Source: Christensenellaceae bacterium (lineage in GTDB: Bacteria > Bacillota > Clostridia > Christensenellales > Borkfalkiaceae). From it: 64,000 nt of DNA. Shown one piece after another: positions 51,396 to 60,429 of the stretch (positions are counted from its first letter, which is position 1; each line of letters starts with the position of its first letter). The position numbers were made by a program, and so were the translations under genes. Below the pieces are notes generated by a model. It did not search any database. It saw only the letters and a list, made by a program, of their open reading frames with translations, and had not been told where the DNA came from. Location of the stretch: the NCBI GenBank assembly GCA_022768945.1, contig JALEKY010000020.1, positions 1 through 64,000 of the forward strand. The letters run 5' to 3'.

Positions 51396-52394
51396 ATGAG
51401 CAGCATAAGACTTGCCGTAGACATAGGTTCGAGCAAAACCGCGATATATCAGGTGGGCGGGGGAGTAATTCTCTCCGAGCCGAGTATCGTGGCTGTTTCT
51501 TCCGCGGGGAGAAAAACCTTGATTACAGTCGGGAAGGAAGCTAAAAAACTACTCGGCAAATCGGCAAGCGGCACGTCGGTCATTTTTCCTGTTTCGGAAG
51601 GGGAAATCGCTCGCGCGAACTACGCCGAGAATATGCTCAAAGAATTTTTCAGACGCATAGAATTATCCGCGTTTACCGGCGCCGAGGTTCTGGCTGTTAT
51701 TCCGTGCGGTCTTGAAAGCAAAAAGATACAGCGTTTCAGAGATTTGTTTTCCGCGTCGGGTGTGAGCAACGTCAAGTTTATAGAAAATCCCATAGCGGTT
51801 GCAGTGGGAATGAACGCCCCGGTGACGGAATCCGATCCTTGCTTCATAATAGATATGGGAGGCGAAATCACCAACATCGCGGCGGCTTCGCTGGACGGGG
51901 TTATCGCCGGCATATCCGTGAACATAGGCGGCGTAAATATAGACAATATGCTGATTGACAGAGTCGAAGAAACGTACGGACTGAGAATAGGAGCGCAGAC
52001 GGCGGAAAGGCTGAAATGCGATATAGGCAGCCTTTTGCCGGACGATACGACTTCGACCGTTATCAACGGCAGAGATATAAACAGCGGCAATCCTCGCGCT
52101 ATGCAAATTCAGGCTAAGGACATAATAGAGCCGGTTAAACTTTACGTAAATAAAATTTACGAGCTCGCTTCCATGGTTATGGCTAAGCTTCCGCCGGAGG
52201 TTTCCGCGGAAATACGAAAAACGGGCATATATCTTTCGGGCGGGCTTTCGAAGCTCGTCGGGCTGGAAGAATATTTTCATAACGAGTTTGCGCTTTCCGT
52301 AAAGGTTTCGCCCGACGCGCAGCTTTCGGCAGTAATCGGCGCGGGCAGAATTATGCAAAACGAAAAAGTTTATAAAAAGCTCAGAATTCTGTAA
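51396..52394 (+). CDS. mreB: MreB-family actin-like protein
   Basis: 332 residues, actin-like ATPase that organises cell-wall synthesis into rods. Phosphate 1 is LAVDIGSSKTAIY, diverged from the usual IDLGTANT; the membrane-distal strings are VIPCGLESKKIQRFRDLFSASGVSNVKFIENPIAVAVG, FIIDMGGEITNIAAASLDGVI (phosphate 2), the GGVNIDNMLIDRV block, and ILSGG-like IYLSGGLSKLVGLEEYF. mreC and mreD do not follow; a DUF308 gene does. The divergence and missing partners suggest a specialised paralogue or a split cluster. AAGGAGCGTAAA precedes the ATG. Confidence 0.9.
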   Translation: MSSIRLAVDIGSSKTAIYQVGGGVILSEPSIVAVSSAGRKTLITVGKEAKKLLGKSASGTSVIFPVSEGEIARANYAENMLKEFFRRIELSAFTGAEVLAVIPCGLESKKIQRFRDLFSASGVSNVKFIENPIAVAVGMNAPVTESDPCFIIDMGGEITNIAAASLDGVIAGISVNIGGVNIDNMLIDRVEETYGLRIGAQTAERLKCDIGSLLPDDTTSTVINGRDINSGNPRAMQIQAKDIIEPVKLYVNKIYELASMVMAKLPPEVSAEIRKTGIYLSGGLSKLVGLEEYFHNEFALSVKVSPDAQLSAVIGAGRIMQNEKVYKKLRIL

Positions 52395-52514
52395 GCGCAA
52401 GGAAAGTAGTCTTTCCGGCGTATGTAATTGCGCTTAATAAAAAGACTAAACAGCCCGTTTCTTGTGGAAAAAGGGCGTGTTTATAAAAAAAGAAAAAAAT
52501 TCAGGAGGCTTAAA

Positions 52515-52976
52515 ATGGCTAAGAGAAAAATCACTTTTCAGATGAACTCTGCGTTTGTTACGGCTCTTGCGTACATCGTAGTAGGCGTTTTGTTCTGCAT
52601 TTTCAAAGGTTCCGTAATGAATTGGCTTATGACCGCTCTCGGTATTCTTTTCATCGTTCAAGGCGTTCTCGACGTAGTTGCGGGGCTTAGAATAAACGGT
52701 ATCGTGGAAATCGTCATCGGCGCGCTTTGCATCGTATTCGGCTGGGCGTTCGTAACTATCGCTTTGATAGTTCTCGGCGCGGTTATAATCGCAAACGGCG
52801 TAATCGGACTTTTGAAAAACAGAGGATTTATGTCCATTCTCATTAACTGCCTTGCAATCGTTTTCGGTATTTTGCTTATCGTAAACAACTGGGCTGTTTT
52901 GGATTGGTTGTACTACGTAATCGGCGCATTGTGCATAATCGACGGCGTACTTATGCTTTTCGGCAAAAGAATTTAA
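52515..52976 (+). CDS. DUF308 (HdeD-like) membrane protein
   Basis: 153 residues from ATG 52515, chosen for AGGAGG six bases upstream; the longer frame to 52428 lacks one. Six membrane segments in three hairpins of the DUF308 kind: ALAYIVVGVLFCIF, ALGILFIVQGVLDVVAGLRI, IVEIVIGALCIVFGWAFVTIALIVLGAVIIANGVIGLL, INCLAIVFGILLIVNNWAVLDWLYYVIGALCIIDGVLMLFG. Related HdeD of E. coli helps acid resistance, but here the role is unknown. It is the last gene of the maf run. Confidence 0.88.
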   Translation: MAKRKITFQMNSAFVTALAYIVVGVLFCIFKGSVMNWLMTALGILFIVQGVLDVVAGLRINGIVEIVIGALCIVFGWAFVTIALIVLGAVIIANGVIGLLKNRGFMSILINCLAIVFGILLIVNNWAVLDWLYYVIGALCIIDGVLMLFGKRI

Positions 52977-52999
52977 CTAAACCAAATAAACAAAACGGA

Positions 53000-53036
53000 A
53001 ACGGCGAACCGAAGTATAATCGGCTCGCCGTTTTTT
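53000..53036 (+). terminator. Terminator after DUF308
   Basis: AACGGCGAACCGA and TCGGCTCGCCGTT pair, followed by TTTT. Confidence 0.88.
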
Positions 53037-53074
53037 ACTGCTGTGAATTTTTTATCCGAGCAGAACGGTAGTTT

Positions 53075-53794
53075 TTAGGCGTTTTTCGGGTTGATGTAGA
53101 GGAAAGGCTTTTCGAGGTCGAATTCGTTCCAGGGCTTTACGTCTACGGGCGGCTGAACTTTAAACACCATACGTTCTTTTAAAACGGGGTGAGTGAAAGA
53201 GAGGGAATAAGCCCAAAGCGCAAGATAGCCTTTTTTGGCTTTTTCTCCGCCGTAGCGCATATCTCCGTAAACGGGCGTGCCGAGGAAATTCATCTGAACG
53301 CGTATTTGATGGCTTCTGCCCGTGTGCAGCCTTATTTCGGCAAGAGATAAATCGTTCGTTTCCTGTAAAATCTTGTAGTCGAGTTCTGCGAGTTTCGCGC
53401 CCTCTACGGTGGGGCCGCAAACGTAAACCATATTGTTCACGGCGTTCTTTTTAAGGTAGTTTGTAAGAACGGCTTTTTTCTCTCTCGGAACGCCGCACAG
53501 AACGGCAAAGTATTTCTTTTCGAAGTCGCCAGCTTTGAGCTGTTCGGAAAGTCTTGCCGCGGCTTTCGAACTTTTTGCAAAAACCATTACGCCGCCCGTC
53601 GGTCTGTCGAGTCTGTGAACAAGCCCGACGTACACGTTTCCTTCTTTTTTATAAGTTTCTTTAATGTATTCTTTGACAAGCGAAAGCATGTCGGGATCTT
53701 TGCTGTCGTCGCCTTGGGAAGGCACGTTCTGCGGTTTTAAAACTACGATAATGTGATTGTCTTCATATAATATCACGAGATCATTTATGCTCAT
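53075..53794 (-). CDS. RluA-family pseudouridine synthase
   Basis: 239 residues. Isomerises uridine in rRNA or tRNA. The catalytic motif is VHRLDRPTGGVMVFAKSSKAA near residue 59 (Asp in HRLDRPT), with YFAVLCGVP, then LAEIRLHTGRSHQIRVQMNFLGTPVYGDMRYGG near 160. No S4 domain precedes it, so it belongs to the short RluA/TruC-like branch; the target site cannot be read. It overlaps the upstream methyltransferase gene by 14 bases, which suggests a shared RNA-modification role. Confidence 0.92.
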   Translation of the reverse strand: MSINDLVILYEDNHIIVVLKPQNVPSQGDDSKDPDMLSLVKEYIKETYKKEGNVYVGLVHRLDRPTGGVMVFAKSSKAAARLSEQLKAGDFEKKYFAVLCGVPREKKAVLTNYLKKNAVNNMVYVCGPTVEGAKLAELDYKILQETNDLSLAEIRLHTGRSHQIRVQMNFLGTPVYGDMRYGGEKAKKGYLALWAYSLSFTHPVLKERMVFKVQPPVDVKPWNEFDLEKPFLYINPKNA

Positions 53795-54647
53795 TTATAA
53801 AAATACCTCCCGCACCGCACGGCAGCGCGATGCCTTCGTCGGTAGGAAGCCCTACCTCGTACGCTTCGACTCTTCCGGGCAAGCCCTTCATCGTAAGCGT
53901 CAATATGTTTTTAAGTACCGCGGGCTGCAATCCCGTGGTGTAGCTGTTTATAAGAACGAAAAGAGGATCGTCCGAAAGTACTCCTCTGCAAAGGGAAACG
54001 AAATCGTACAGTTCGGTTTCTATTTTCCACATTTCGCCGTTAGGACCTCTGCCGTAGCTCGGCGGATCCATTATAATCGCGTCGTATTTTCTTCCTCTGC
54101 GGATTTCGCGTTGAACGAATTTTTTACAGTCGTCTATTATAAATCTGACCGGTTTGTCTTTCAGTCCGGAAAGCCTTACGTTTTCGCCCGCGCGCTCTAC
54201 CATTCCTTTTGCCGCGTCCACGTGGCATACCGAAGCGCCCGCGTTAAGGCAGGCGACCGTAGCCCCGCCCGTGTAGGCAAAAAGGTTAAGAACGCTTATT
54301 TCTCTGCCCGCATTTCGTATAAGCTCGGTAACCGTTTCCCAGTTAGCCGCCTGCTCGGGGAAAAGCCCGGTGTGCTTAAAGCCCATCGGCTTGATTTTGA
54401 ATTTTAATTCTCCGTAACCTATAGTCCATTCGTCGGGCATTTTCGAAAGGTACTTCCAACCACCGCCGCCCGTTTCGCTTCGAACGTATTTAGCGCACAA
54501 GCCGGGGTAGTTTTCCATATCCGTCTGCGCGTGCCATATAACTTGAGGATCGGGGCGAAGAAGTATTACGTCGCCCCATTTTTCAAGCTTATATCCGTCG
54601 CCGGTGGCAATCACGCGGTAGTCTTTCCATTTGTCGGCAAGCCTCAT
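53781..54647 (-). CDS. SAM-dependent RNA methyltransferase (RlmI/RsmC-like)
   Basis: 288 residues. A class I methyltransferase: SAM motif I is VLNLFAYTGGATVACLNAGA near 123-142; the catalytic DPPSYGRG (NPPF-type, motif IV) is near 195; a PUA-like start is absent, and residues 1-110 carry the family's own N-terminal block (YKLEKWGDVILLRPDPQVIW, KPMGFKHTGLFPEQAANWE). Related proteins methylate 23S rRNA at C5 of cytosine. It overlaps the RluA-type gene by 14 bases. Exact target is unknown. Confidence 0.85.
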   Translation of the reverse strand: MRLADKWKDYRVIATGDGYKLEKWGDVILLRPDPQVIWHAQTDMENYPGLCAKYVRSETGGGGWKYLSKMPDEWTIGYGELKFKIKPMGFKHTGLFPEQAANWETVTELIRNAGREISVLNLFAYTGGATVACLNAGASVCHVDAAKGMVERAGENVRLSGLKDKPVRFIIDDCKKFVQREIRRGRKYDAIIMDPPSYGRGPNGEMWKIETELYDFVSLCRGVLSDDPLFVLINSYTTGLQPAVLKNILTLTMKGLPGRVEAYEVGLPTDEGIALPCGAGGIFINEHK

Positions 54648-54699
54648 TTTGTTCTCCGAAAGCCCCGTTTAACGTGAGAAAAAGAGGGCTTTTTTATTT

Positions 54700-57600
54700 T
54701 TACTTAATTTTTTTGACAGAAAGCGTAACTTTGTCGCCGTTTACGTCGAGCTCTCTCGTAAAGCCGCCTGAAATAACGCCTTCGTTCATTTCGCCTGCAA
54801 GAACAGCCGAAGTGATTTCGCCTTTGTACTGCTCGAGCACGCGTTTCGCGTCGCCGTCTGCCGCGTAGCCTATTTCGATTCTGTCGGTCACTTCGAAGCC
54901 GGCTTCCTTTCTCATCGTCTGAATTTTCGAGACGATTTCGCGCGTCATGCCTTCGTCAATGAGTTCGGGCGTAAGGTGAGCGTCGAGTACGACGGTCATT
55001 CCGTCGTCCGAAGCGGAAACGAACCCTTCCGCGCTTTCGGAGGAAATAAGCAGATCGTCTTTAGTGAATTCTACTTCCTGACCGTTGATTTCTGTTTTGA
55101 AAACGCCGCCGTCCTTAACCGCAGCGACTACCGCCGCGCTGTCGCAAGTTTCGAGGAAGGAACGAATTCCGCCGAGAAGCTTGCCGTATTTGGGACCTAA
55201 AGTTTTAAGCTGCGGTTTTAGTTTGTAAGTTACGTAACCGGAAGTGTTGTCCGTAAGAGTGAGTTCCTTTACGTTAAGCTCGTCGCGCGCGATTGCGAGA
55301 AGATCTTCGGAGAGCGTAGCTCCGAATTTTGCCGAAACCATTACCTTGGAAAGAGGCTGACGGTTTTTGATGTTCGAAGAATTTCTTGCGGCTCTGCCGA
55401 GAACGACTATCTGAAGCACTTCCGCCATGCCCGCCTCGAGCGTTTTGTCGATTGCTTTTTCGTCGCAAACGGGGAATGAGCAGAGGTGAACGGATTCGGG
55501 CGCGTCTTTATAGAACGCGGGGACGAGGTTCCTGTACATGCTTTCCGCTATGAACGGGGTAAACGGAGCGGTGAGCTTCGCAAGCGTAACCAAAACGGTG
55601 TAAAGGGTGGTGTAAGCCGCCGCCTTGTCGTCCGTCATGTCGCTGCCCCAATATCTTTCTCTGCCGCGACGAACGTACCAGTTGGAGAGTTCGTCCGTGA
55701 AGTCCTGAAGCTTTCTGCCGGCTTCGAAGATTTCGTATGAAGAGAGATTTTCGTCAACTTCTTTTATAAGCGTGTTGAGTTTGGAAATTATCCATTTATC
55801 CATCAGCGACAGCTTGCATTTGTCAAGGCTGTACTCGGACGGATTGTATTTATCTATTTCGGCATACAGAACGAAGAACGCGTAAGTATTCCAAAGAGTG
55901 CCGAGATATTTGCGCTGACCTTCGGAAACGGCTTCTTCGTAAAATCTCGACGGGAGCCACGGAGCGGACGAAGTGTAGAAATACCATCTTACCGCGTCTG
56001 CGCCCTGCTTGTCGAGAACCGTCCACGGATCGACTACGTTACCCTTGTGTTTGGACATTTTTATGCCGTTTTTATCGTTAACGTGCCCTAAAACTATGCA
56101 GTTTTTAAACGGAGCTTTGTCGAAAAGTATCGTGGATATGGTAAGCAGAGTGTAGAACCAGCCTCTCGTTTGATCTACCGCTTCGCTTATGAAGTCCGCA
56201 GGGAATCTTTCGTGGAAAAGCTTATCGTTTTCAAACGGGTAGTGATATTGAGCGAAGGGCATGGAGCCGGAATCGAACCAGCAGTCGATAACGTCCTTTA
56301 CTCTTCTCATCGTGCCGCCGCATTCGCATTTGAAAGTAGGCTCGTCGATGTATGGGCGGTGAAGCTCTATATCGCCTTTCAGTCCGCAAAGTTCTTTAAG
56401 TTCGGCTTTGGAACCGATAACGTGAACCTTTCCGCATTCGGAGCAAGTCCATACCGGTAGCGGAGTTCCCCAATATCTCTCGCGGGAGAGTCCCCAGTCG
56501 ATGACGTTTTCGAGGAAGTTGCCCATTCTGCCCGTGCCTATCGTTTCGGGTATCCAATGAACGGAATTATTTGCCGCGATAAGTCTGTCCTTAACGGCGG
56601 TAGTCTTTATAAACCAGCTGCTGCGCGCGTAGTAGAGGAGGGGGGTGTCGCATCTCCAGCAGAACGGGTAGCTGTGTTCGAACATAAGTTCTTTGAACAG
56701 AAGCCCTCTTTCTTTAAGGTCTTTGATGATAAGCTTGTCCGCGTCTTTTGCGAATACGCCTACAAGCTCGCCCGTGCCTTCCTTGAATTTGCCTCTGTCG
56801 TCGACGAGCTGAACGAACGGAAGATTGTATTTTCTTCCGACTTTCGCGTCGTCTTCACCGAACGCAGGCGCGATGTGAACGACGCCCGTGCCGTCCGTAA
56901 GCGTAACGTAATCGTCGTTGGTTACGTAATAAGCCTTTTCCTTGAACGAGCCGAGGGCATAGGGGTAGAGAGGTTCGTATTCGGTACCCTCGTACTCGCT
57001 GCCCTTTTTGCGCGAGACGACTTCGTAGTCCTCGAAGAGCTTGCCTGCGAGAGCTTCCGCAAGAATATAGTGAACACCGTCCGAAATTATTTCTACGTAA
57101 TCTTCCTTTGCGTTCATACAGAGCGCGACGTTGGAGGGAAGAGTCCAGGGCGTGGTAGTCCAGGCGAGAATGTATTTGTTGTCTTCGCCCTTAACCTTGA
57201 ATTTTACGAATACGGATTTTTCCTTTACGTCTTTATAGCCCTGAGCCACTTCGTGAGAGGAAAGAGCCGTTCCGCAACGAGGGCAGTACGGAACGATTTT
57301 GTGTCCTTTATATAAAAGACCTTTCTTCCATATTTCCTTTAACGCCCACCATTCGCTTTCGATGTAGTTATCGTCATAGGTGACGTACGGGTTTTCCATA
57401 TCAACCCAATAGCCTATGCGGTCGCTCATCTTTTCCCATTCGGATTTGTATTTCCACACGCTCTCTTTGCATTTTTTTATGAACGGCTCGATACCGTATT
57501 TTTCGATATCCTGCTTGCCGTCCATGCCGAGAGTTTTTTCCACTTCGAGTTCTACCGGAAGACCGTGCGTGTCCCAACCCGCTTTTCTAAGGACGTATTT

Positions 57601-57828
57601 ACCCTTCATCGTCTGATAGCGGGGAATAATGTCTTTCATCGTTCTCGTAAGAACGTGACCGATGTGCGGCTTTCCGTTAGCCGTCGGGGGACCGTCGTAA
57701 AAGCAGAAAGGCTCGCCGCCCTCGTTTTTACGCTCGCTCTTTTTGTAAACGTCGTTTTCTTTCCAGAAGTCTAAAACTTCCTTTTCTCTGTCCGTAAAGT
57801 TCAGAGAAGTATCAACTTTTTTATACAT
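54700..57828 (-). CDS. ileS: Isoleucyl-tRNA synthetase, long type
   Basis: 1042 residues. Charges tRNA-Ile; class I synthetase. HIGH is in DGPPTANGKPHIGHVL near 45, KMSKS is here KMSKHKGN near 600, the editing domain covers about 190-400 (WTTTPWTLPSNVALCM, VHIAPAFGEDDAKVG), and the anticodon-binding helical part and a C-terminal 200-residue part end the chain. Length near 1040 and strings such as SSHEVAQGYKDV mark the type 2 (eukaryote-like) branch of bacterial IleRS, which is known to be less sensitive to mupirocin. A T-box leader controls it. Confidence 0.95.
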   Translation of the reverse strand: MYKKVDTSLNFTDREKEVLDFWKENDVYKKSERKNEGGEPFCFYDGPPTANGKPHIGHVLTRTMKDIIPRYQTMKGKYVLRKAGWDTHGLPVELEVEKTLGMDGKQDIEKYGIEPFIKKCKESVWKYKSEWEKMSDRIGYWVDMENPYVTYDDNYIESEWWALKEIWKKGLLYKGHKIVPYCPRCGTALSSHEVAQGYKDVKEKSVFVKFKVKGEDNKYILAWTTTPWTLPSNVALCMNAKEDYVEIISDGVHYILAEALAGKLFEDYEVVSRKKGSEYEGTEYEPLYPYALGSFKEKAYYVTNDDYVTLTDGTGVVHIAPAFGEDDAKVGRKYNLPFVQLVDDRGKFKEGTGELVGVFAKDADKLIIKDLKERGLLFKELMFEHSYPFCWRCDTPLLYYARSSWFIKTTAVKDRLIAANNSVHWIPETIGTGRMGNFLENVIDWGLSRERYWGTPLPVWTCSECGKVHVIGSKAELKELCGLKGDIELHRPYIDEPTFKCECGGTMRRVKDVIDCWFDSGSMPFAQYHYPFENDKLFHERFPADFISEAVDQTRGWFYTLLTISTILFDKAPFKNCIVLGHVNDKNGIKMSKHKGNVVDPWTVLDKQGADAVRWYFYTSSAPWLPSRFYEEAVSEGQRKYLGTLWNTYAFFVLYAEIDKYNPSEYSLDKCKLSLMDKWIISKLNTLIKEVDENLSSYEIFEAGRKLQDFTDELSNWYVRRGRERYWGSDMTDDKAAAYTTLYTVLVTLAKLTAPFTPFIAESMYRNLVPAFYKDAPESVHLCSFPVCDEKAIDKTLEAGMAEVLQIVVLGRAARNSSNIKNRQPLSKVMVSAKFGATLSEDLLAIARDELNVKELTLTDNTSGYVTYKLKPQLKTLGPKYGKLLGGIRSFLETCDSAAVVAAVKDGGVFKTEINGQEVEFTKDDLLISSESAEGFVSASDDGMTVVLDAHLTPELIDEGMTREIVSKIQTMRKEAGFEVTDRIEIGYAADGDAKRVLEQYKGEITSAVLAGEMNEGVISGGFTRELDVNGDKVTLSVKKIK

Positions 57829-57920
57829 AAATTCACCTTTATAAAAAAATCGGTTTCTTTTTTGTCAAAATAAAAATATCTGTTTATGTGTGTTTTACGG
57901 TGTTTTTTGTTTTAAAATAT

Positions 57921-58193
57921 AAAAACCGCCTTCTAAAAAGAAGACGGAATTACCGCGGTACCACTTCAATTCGCGCAAGTCTTGCGCGCACTCTTTCTGC
58001 CTTTTTTCGTTAAAAGGGAAACGGGCGGACTACAAGCGAGAAAATTCGCGTTCGAACGCCGGCTATGAGGTGATACCGAATTACCGTAGCGACCGCCTTG
58101 CACCGACCGGCGGCTCTCTTAACGTTTTTGGTAAAACGACGTGTCCTCAATTATCGCCTTATAATTACAATTATCGCGTAGAAAAATCTACGT
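57921..58193 (-). promoter_or_regulatory. Isoleucine T-box leader with terminator
   Basis: Minus strand: a stem I region from about 58160, a specifier loop with CGGTATCACC (ATC, isoleucine), and the T-box AAGTGGTACCGCGGTAATT (57948-57966). Then comes the terminator CCGTCTTC...GAAGGCGG (57926-57948) with TTTTT. Uncharged tRNA-Ile should pair with ATC and the T-box and stop termination. It directly precedes ileS. Confidence 0.93.
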
Positions 58194-58199
58194 ATATTT

Positions 58200-58228
58200 A
58201 TTATAACCGAAAAAAAGCAAATAGTAAA
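58200..58228 (-). promoter_or_regulatory. Promoter of the T-box/ileS transcript
   Basis: Minus strand -35 TTTACT (58223-58228), 17-base spacer, -10 TATAAT (58200-58205). Start near 58193. Confidence 0.75.
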
Positions 58229-58239
58229 GCGGAAAACGC

Positions 58240-58268
58240 TTGCAAAAAATATTTTTTTGGTATAAAAT
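58240..58268 (+). promoter_or_regulatory. Promoter of the SRP RNA gene
   Basis: -35 TTGCAA (58240-58245), 17-base spacer, -10 TAAAAT (58263-58268). Start near 58275. It is back to back with the ileS promoter, the two -35 boxes 11 bases apart. Confidence 0.75.
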
Positions 58269-58275
58269 AATAATG

Positions 58276-58547
58276 TCGTGCTAGGTGGGGAGCTAGCGGT
58301 GCCCTTTTCCCGCAATCCGCTACAGCGGGGCTGAAAGTCTTTCTCGGCTTGACGTATGGTTGGCTGCGCACGGTAAGGAATGATGATGTTAAGGTCTTAC
58401 GCAACGGACGCCTGTGAACCGTGTCAGAGCAGGGATGCAGCAGCACTAAGCGGTTACGTTCGTGTGATGTGAGGATGCTTTAACGGAGTACCCTGCCGCG
58501 TTAACGCTTCGGTGCGTCCTGTCAAAAAAGAATGCACGATTTTTTTT
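58276..58547 (+). ncRNA. ffs: Large (Alu-type) signal recognition particle RNA
   Basis: The RNA of the SRP that targets membrane proteins with Ffh. The Alu half has TCGTGCTAGGTGGGGAGC, TAGCGGTGCCC and GCAATCCGCTACAGCGGGGCTGAA near the 5' end, as in the Bacillus scRNA. The S domain has GAACCGTGTCAGAGCAGGG and GCAGCAGCACTAAGCGG near 58420. The ends pair as TCGTGC (58276-58281) with GCACGA (58534-58539), followed by eight T that end transcription. About 265 nt. Confidence 0.93.
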
Positions 58548-58559
58548 GCAAATATTTAC

Positions 58560-58594
58560 AAAGTCCCGTAAAACGCGTGTTTTACGGGACTTTT
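58560..58594. terminator. Perfect 15-bp hairpin, terminator of the cysteine-rich gene
   Basis: AAAGTCCCGTAAAAC (58560-58574) pairs perfectly with GTTTTACGGGACTTT (58579-58593) around GCGT, with a T run on the plus side. It lies between ffs and the convergent cysteine-rich gene. Confidence 0.8.
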
Positions 58595-58653
58595 GCTGTT
58601 TAAAGTCGAATGGCTATTGTTTGATTTTACGGCTTTTCGGCGCCGTTTCAAGT

Positions 58654-58863
58654 TTATTTGCCGCAGCCGAAACCGAAACTACCGCCGTTGCCGCCTTTGT
58701 TGCAGCAGCACATCCAGACGAGGAGCAGGGGAAGCAGACATTCGCAGTTGCAGAGTTTATCGAGAATACCGTCGAGGCAACCGCCGCCGCAGCACGTTAC
58801 GAGTAATATTATAAGTATCCAGAGATAGCAGTTGTTTCCGCCGGGGCATAAACAGTTCATCAT
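58654..58863 (-). CDS. Tiny cysteine-rich membrane protein
   Basis: 69 residues with 14 cysteines. One membrane segment (CYLWILIILLVTCC) and a second hydrophobic stretch (CLLPLLLVWMCCC) are framed by CLCPGGNNC, CCGGGCLDGILDKLCNCEC and a glycine-rich end (GGNGGSFGFGCG). It resembles the small clostridial proteins annotated as chorion-class high-cysteine proteins; the match is by pattern only. GGAGGAAAAAAATT precedes the ATG, so it is probably translated. Function unknown; thiol or metal chemistry at the membrane or a spore-layer role is possible. Confidence 0.7.
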   Translation of the reverse strand: MMNCLCPGGNNCYLWILIILLVTCCGGGCLDGILDKLCNCECLLPLLLVWMCCCNKGGNGGSFGFGCGK

Positions 58864-59019
58864 AATTTTTTTCCTCCGTTTTTCTTAAAAAGATGCTCGG
58901 CGCGAGATATGTAAAGATTTTTTTGCCGCGCCTTGCATTATCTTTTCGTTCCATAATACTTTTTTTTCGTAAAAAGTGTTACTGAACGATTATAGAGGAA
59001 ACCGTTTGCCGCAGTTCTG

Positions 59020-60342
59020 TTATTTATGATTTTTCTTCCATTCTTTTATTTCTTCGAGCCTGTCTTTATATCTCTTTTCAAGACCTTCCTCCGTGGGAAC
59101 GTAGTATTCTTTTCCCAAAAGGTTGTCCGGCAGACATTGCATGGAAGAAAGTTTGTCTTTCATATCGTGCGCATATTCGTAACCCTTGCCGTAGCCTTGT
59201 TCTTTCATAAGTTTTGTGGGGGCGTTGCGTATAACGAGAGGCACGGGTTCCGCAAGCATGGAAAGAGCGTCCTGCTTTGCGTGTTCGTACGCCATATAAA
59301 GAGAATTTGACTTAGGAGACATAGCCATATAAACGACCGCCTGAGTAAGATGCACGCTGCATTCGGGCATACCGATGAGATTGCACGCCTGAAAGGCAGC
59401 CACGGCTATTTCCAACGCTCTCGGATCGGCAAGACCTACGTCCTCGCTTGCAAAACGCGTAACGCGCCTTGCAATGTAAATCGGATCCTCGCCCGCTTCG
59501 AGCATTCGGGCAAGCCAATATACCGCCGCGTCCGGATCGGAATTCCTCATTGATTTGTGTAGCGCGGAAATCAGATTGTAATGTTCGTCTCCATTTTTAT
59601 CGTAGAGAAGAGATTTTCTCGAAGTCGCCTGTTCTACCGTTTCTTCGTCCACGGTAATTTCGTCCCCGTCGGTTTTTCCGTTCAGAACGACCATTTCGAG
59701 GGTGGTAAGCGCGCTTCTCGCGTCGCCGTCGGAGAACTCCGCAATCGCGTTTATAAGTTTATCCGAAATGTTTACTTTTTGCTTTCCGAAGCCGCGCTCG
59801 TCCGTAATCGCGCGTTTTAAAAGAGCTTGGATTTCCTCCGTTTTAAGCGGTTGCAGAACGAAAACTTTGCACCTCGAAAGCAACGCGCCGTTCACTTCGA
59901 ACGACGGGTTTTCCGTAGTCGCGCCGATAAGAATAATGCTTCCTTTTTCCACGTACGGCAAAAAAGCGTCTTGCTGGGCTTTGTTGAAGCGGTGTATTTC
60001 GTCCACGAAAAGTATTGTCTTTTCTCCGAATCGTCTGTTCTTTTCCGCTTGCTCCATTACCTGCTTAATTTCTTTGATACCGCTTGTCACTGCCGAAAAA
60101 TCGATGAAAGCCGCTTTTGTTTTTTTCGCGATGATTCTCGCGAGCGTGGTTTTGCCTACGCCCGGAGGCCCCCAGAATATCATCGAGCCTATAGAATCGC
60201 TTTCGATAAGTTTTCTGAGCACTTTGCCTTCTCCGATAAGATGCGTTTGCCCGCAGAATTCGTCTAAAGTTCTCGGTCTTAAACTTTCTGCAAGAGGCGT
60301 CGCTCCGTTATTTTCAAAAATAGTCTGTTGGTCGTAATACAT
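59020..60342 (-). CDS. rarA: Replication-associated recombination ATPase RarA
   Basis: 440 residues from ATG 60342, where homology begins (MYYDQQTIFENNGATPLAESLRPRTLDEFCGQ); the longer frame overlaps the promoter. AAA+ ATPase (MgsA/RarA/WRNIP1) acting at stalled forks. Walker A is FWGPPGVGKTTLARII near 54, Walker B ILFVDEIHRFNKAQQDA near 105, sensor LIGATTENPSFEVNGALLSRC near 135, and the C-terminal tetramer part MRNSDPDAAVYWLARMLEAGEDP and MPECSVHLTQAVVYMAMSPKSN. Ribosome site weak. Confidence 0.94.
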   Translation of the reverse strand: MYYDQQTIFENNGATPLAESLRPRTLDEFCGQTHLIGEGKVLRKLIESDSIGSMIFWGPPGVGKTTLARIIAKKTKAAFIDFSAVTSGIKEIKQVMEQAEKNRRFGEKTILFVDEIHRFNKAQQDAFLPYVEKGSIILIGATTENPSFEVNGALLSRCKVFVLQPLKTEEIQALLKRAITDERGFGKQKVNISDKLINAIAEFSDGDARSALTTLEMVVLNGKTDGDEITVDEETVEQATSRKSLLYDKNGDEHYNLISALHKSMRNSDPDAAVYWLARMLEAGEDPIYIARRVTRFASEDVGLADPRALEIAVAAFQACNLIGMPECSVHLTQAVVYMAMSPKSNSLYMAYEHAKQDALSMLAEPVPLVIRNAPTKLMKEQGYGKGYEYAHDMKDKLSSMQCLPDNLLGKEYYVPTEEGLEKRYKDRLEEIKEWKKNHK

Positions 60343-60429
60343 TTTTCTGCCCGAAAGAAGTCGGCTGCCGGCGATTATATTTAATTCCGCCGTAATGTGA
60401 TGCCGAGTCCTATGAAAATCTTTTTTAAA

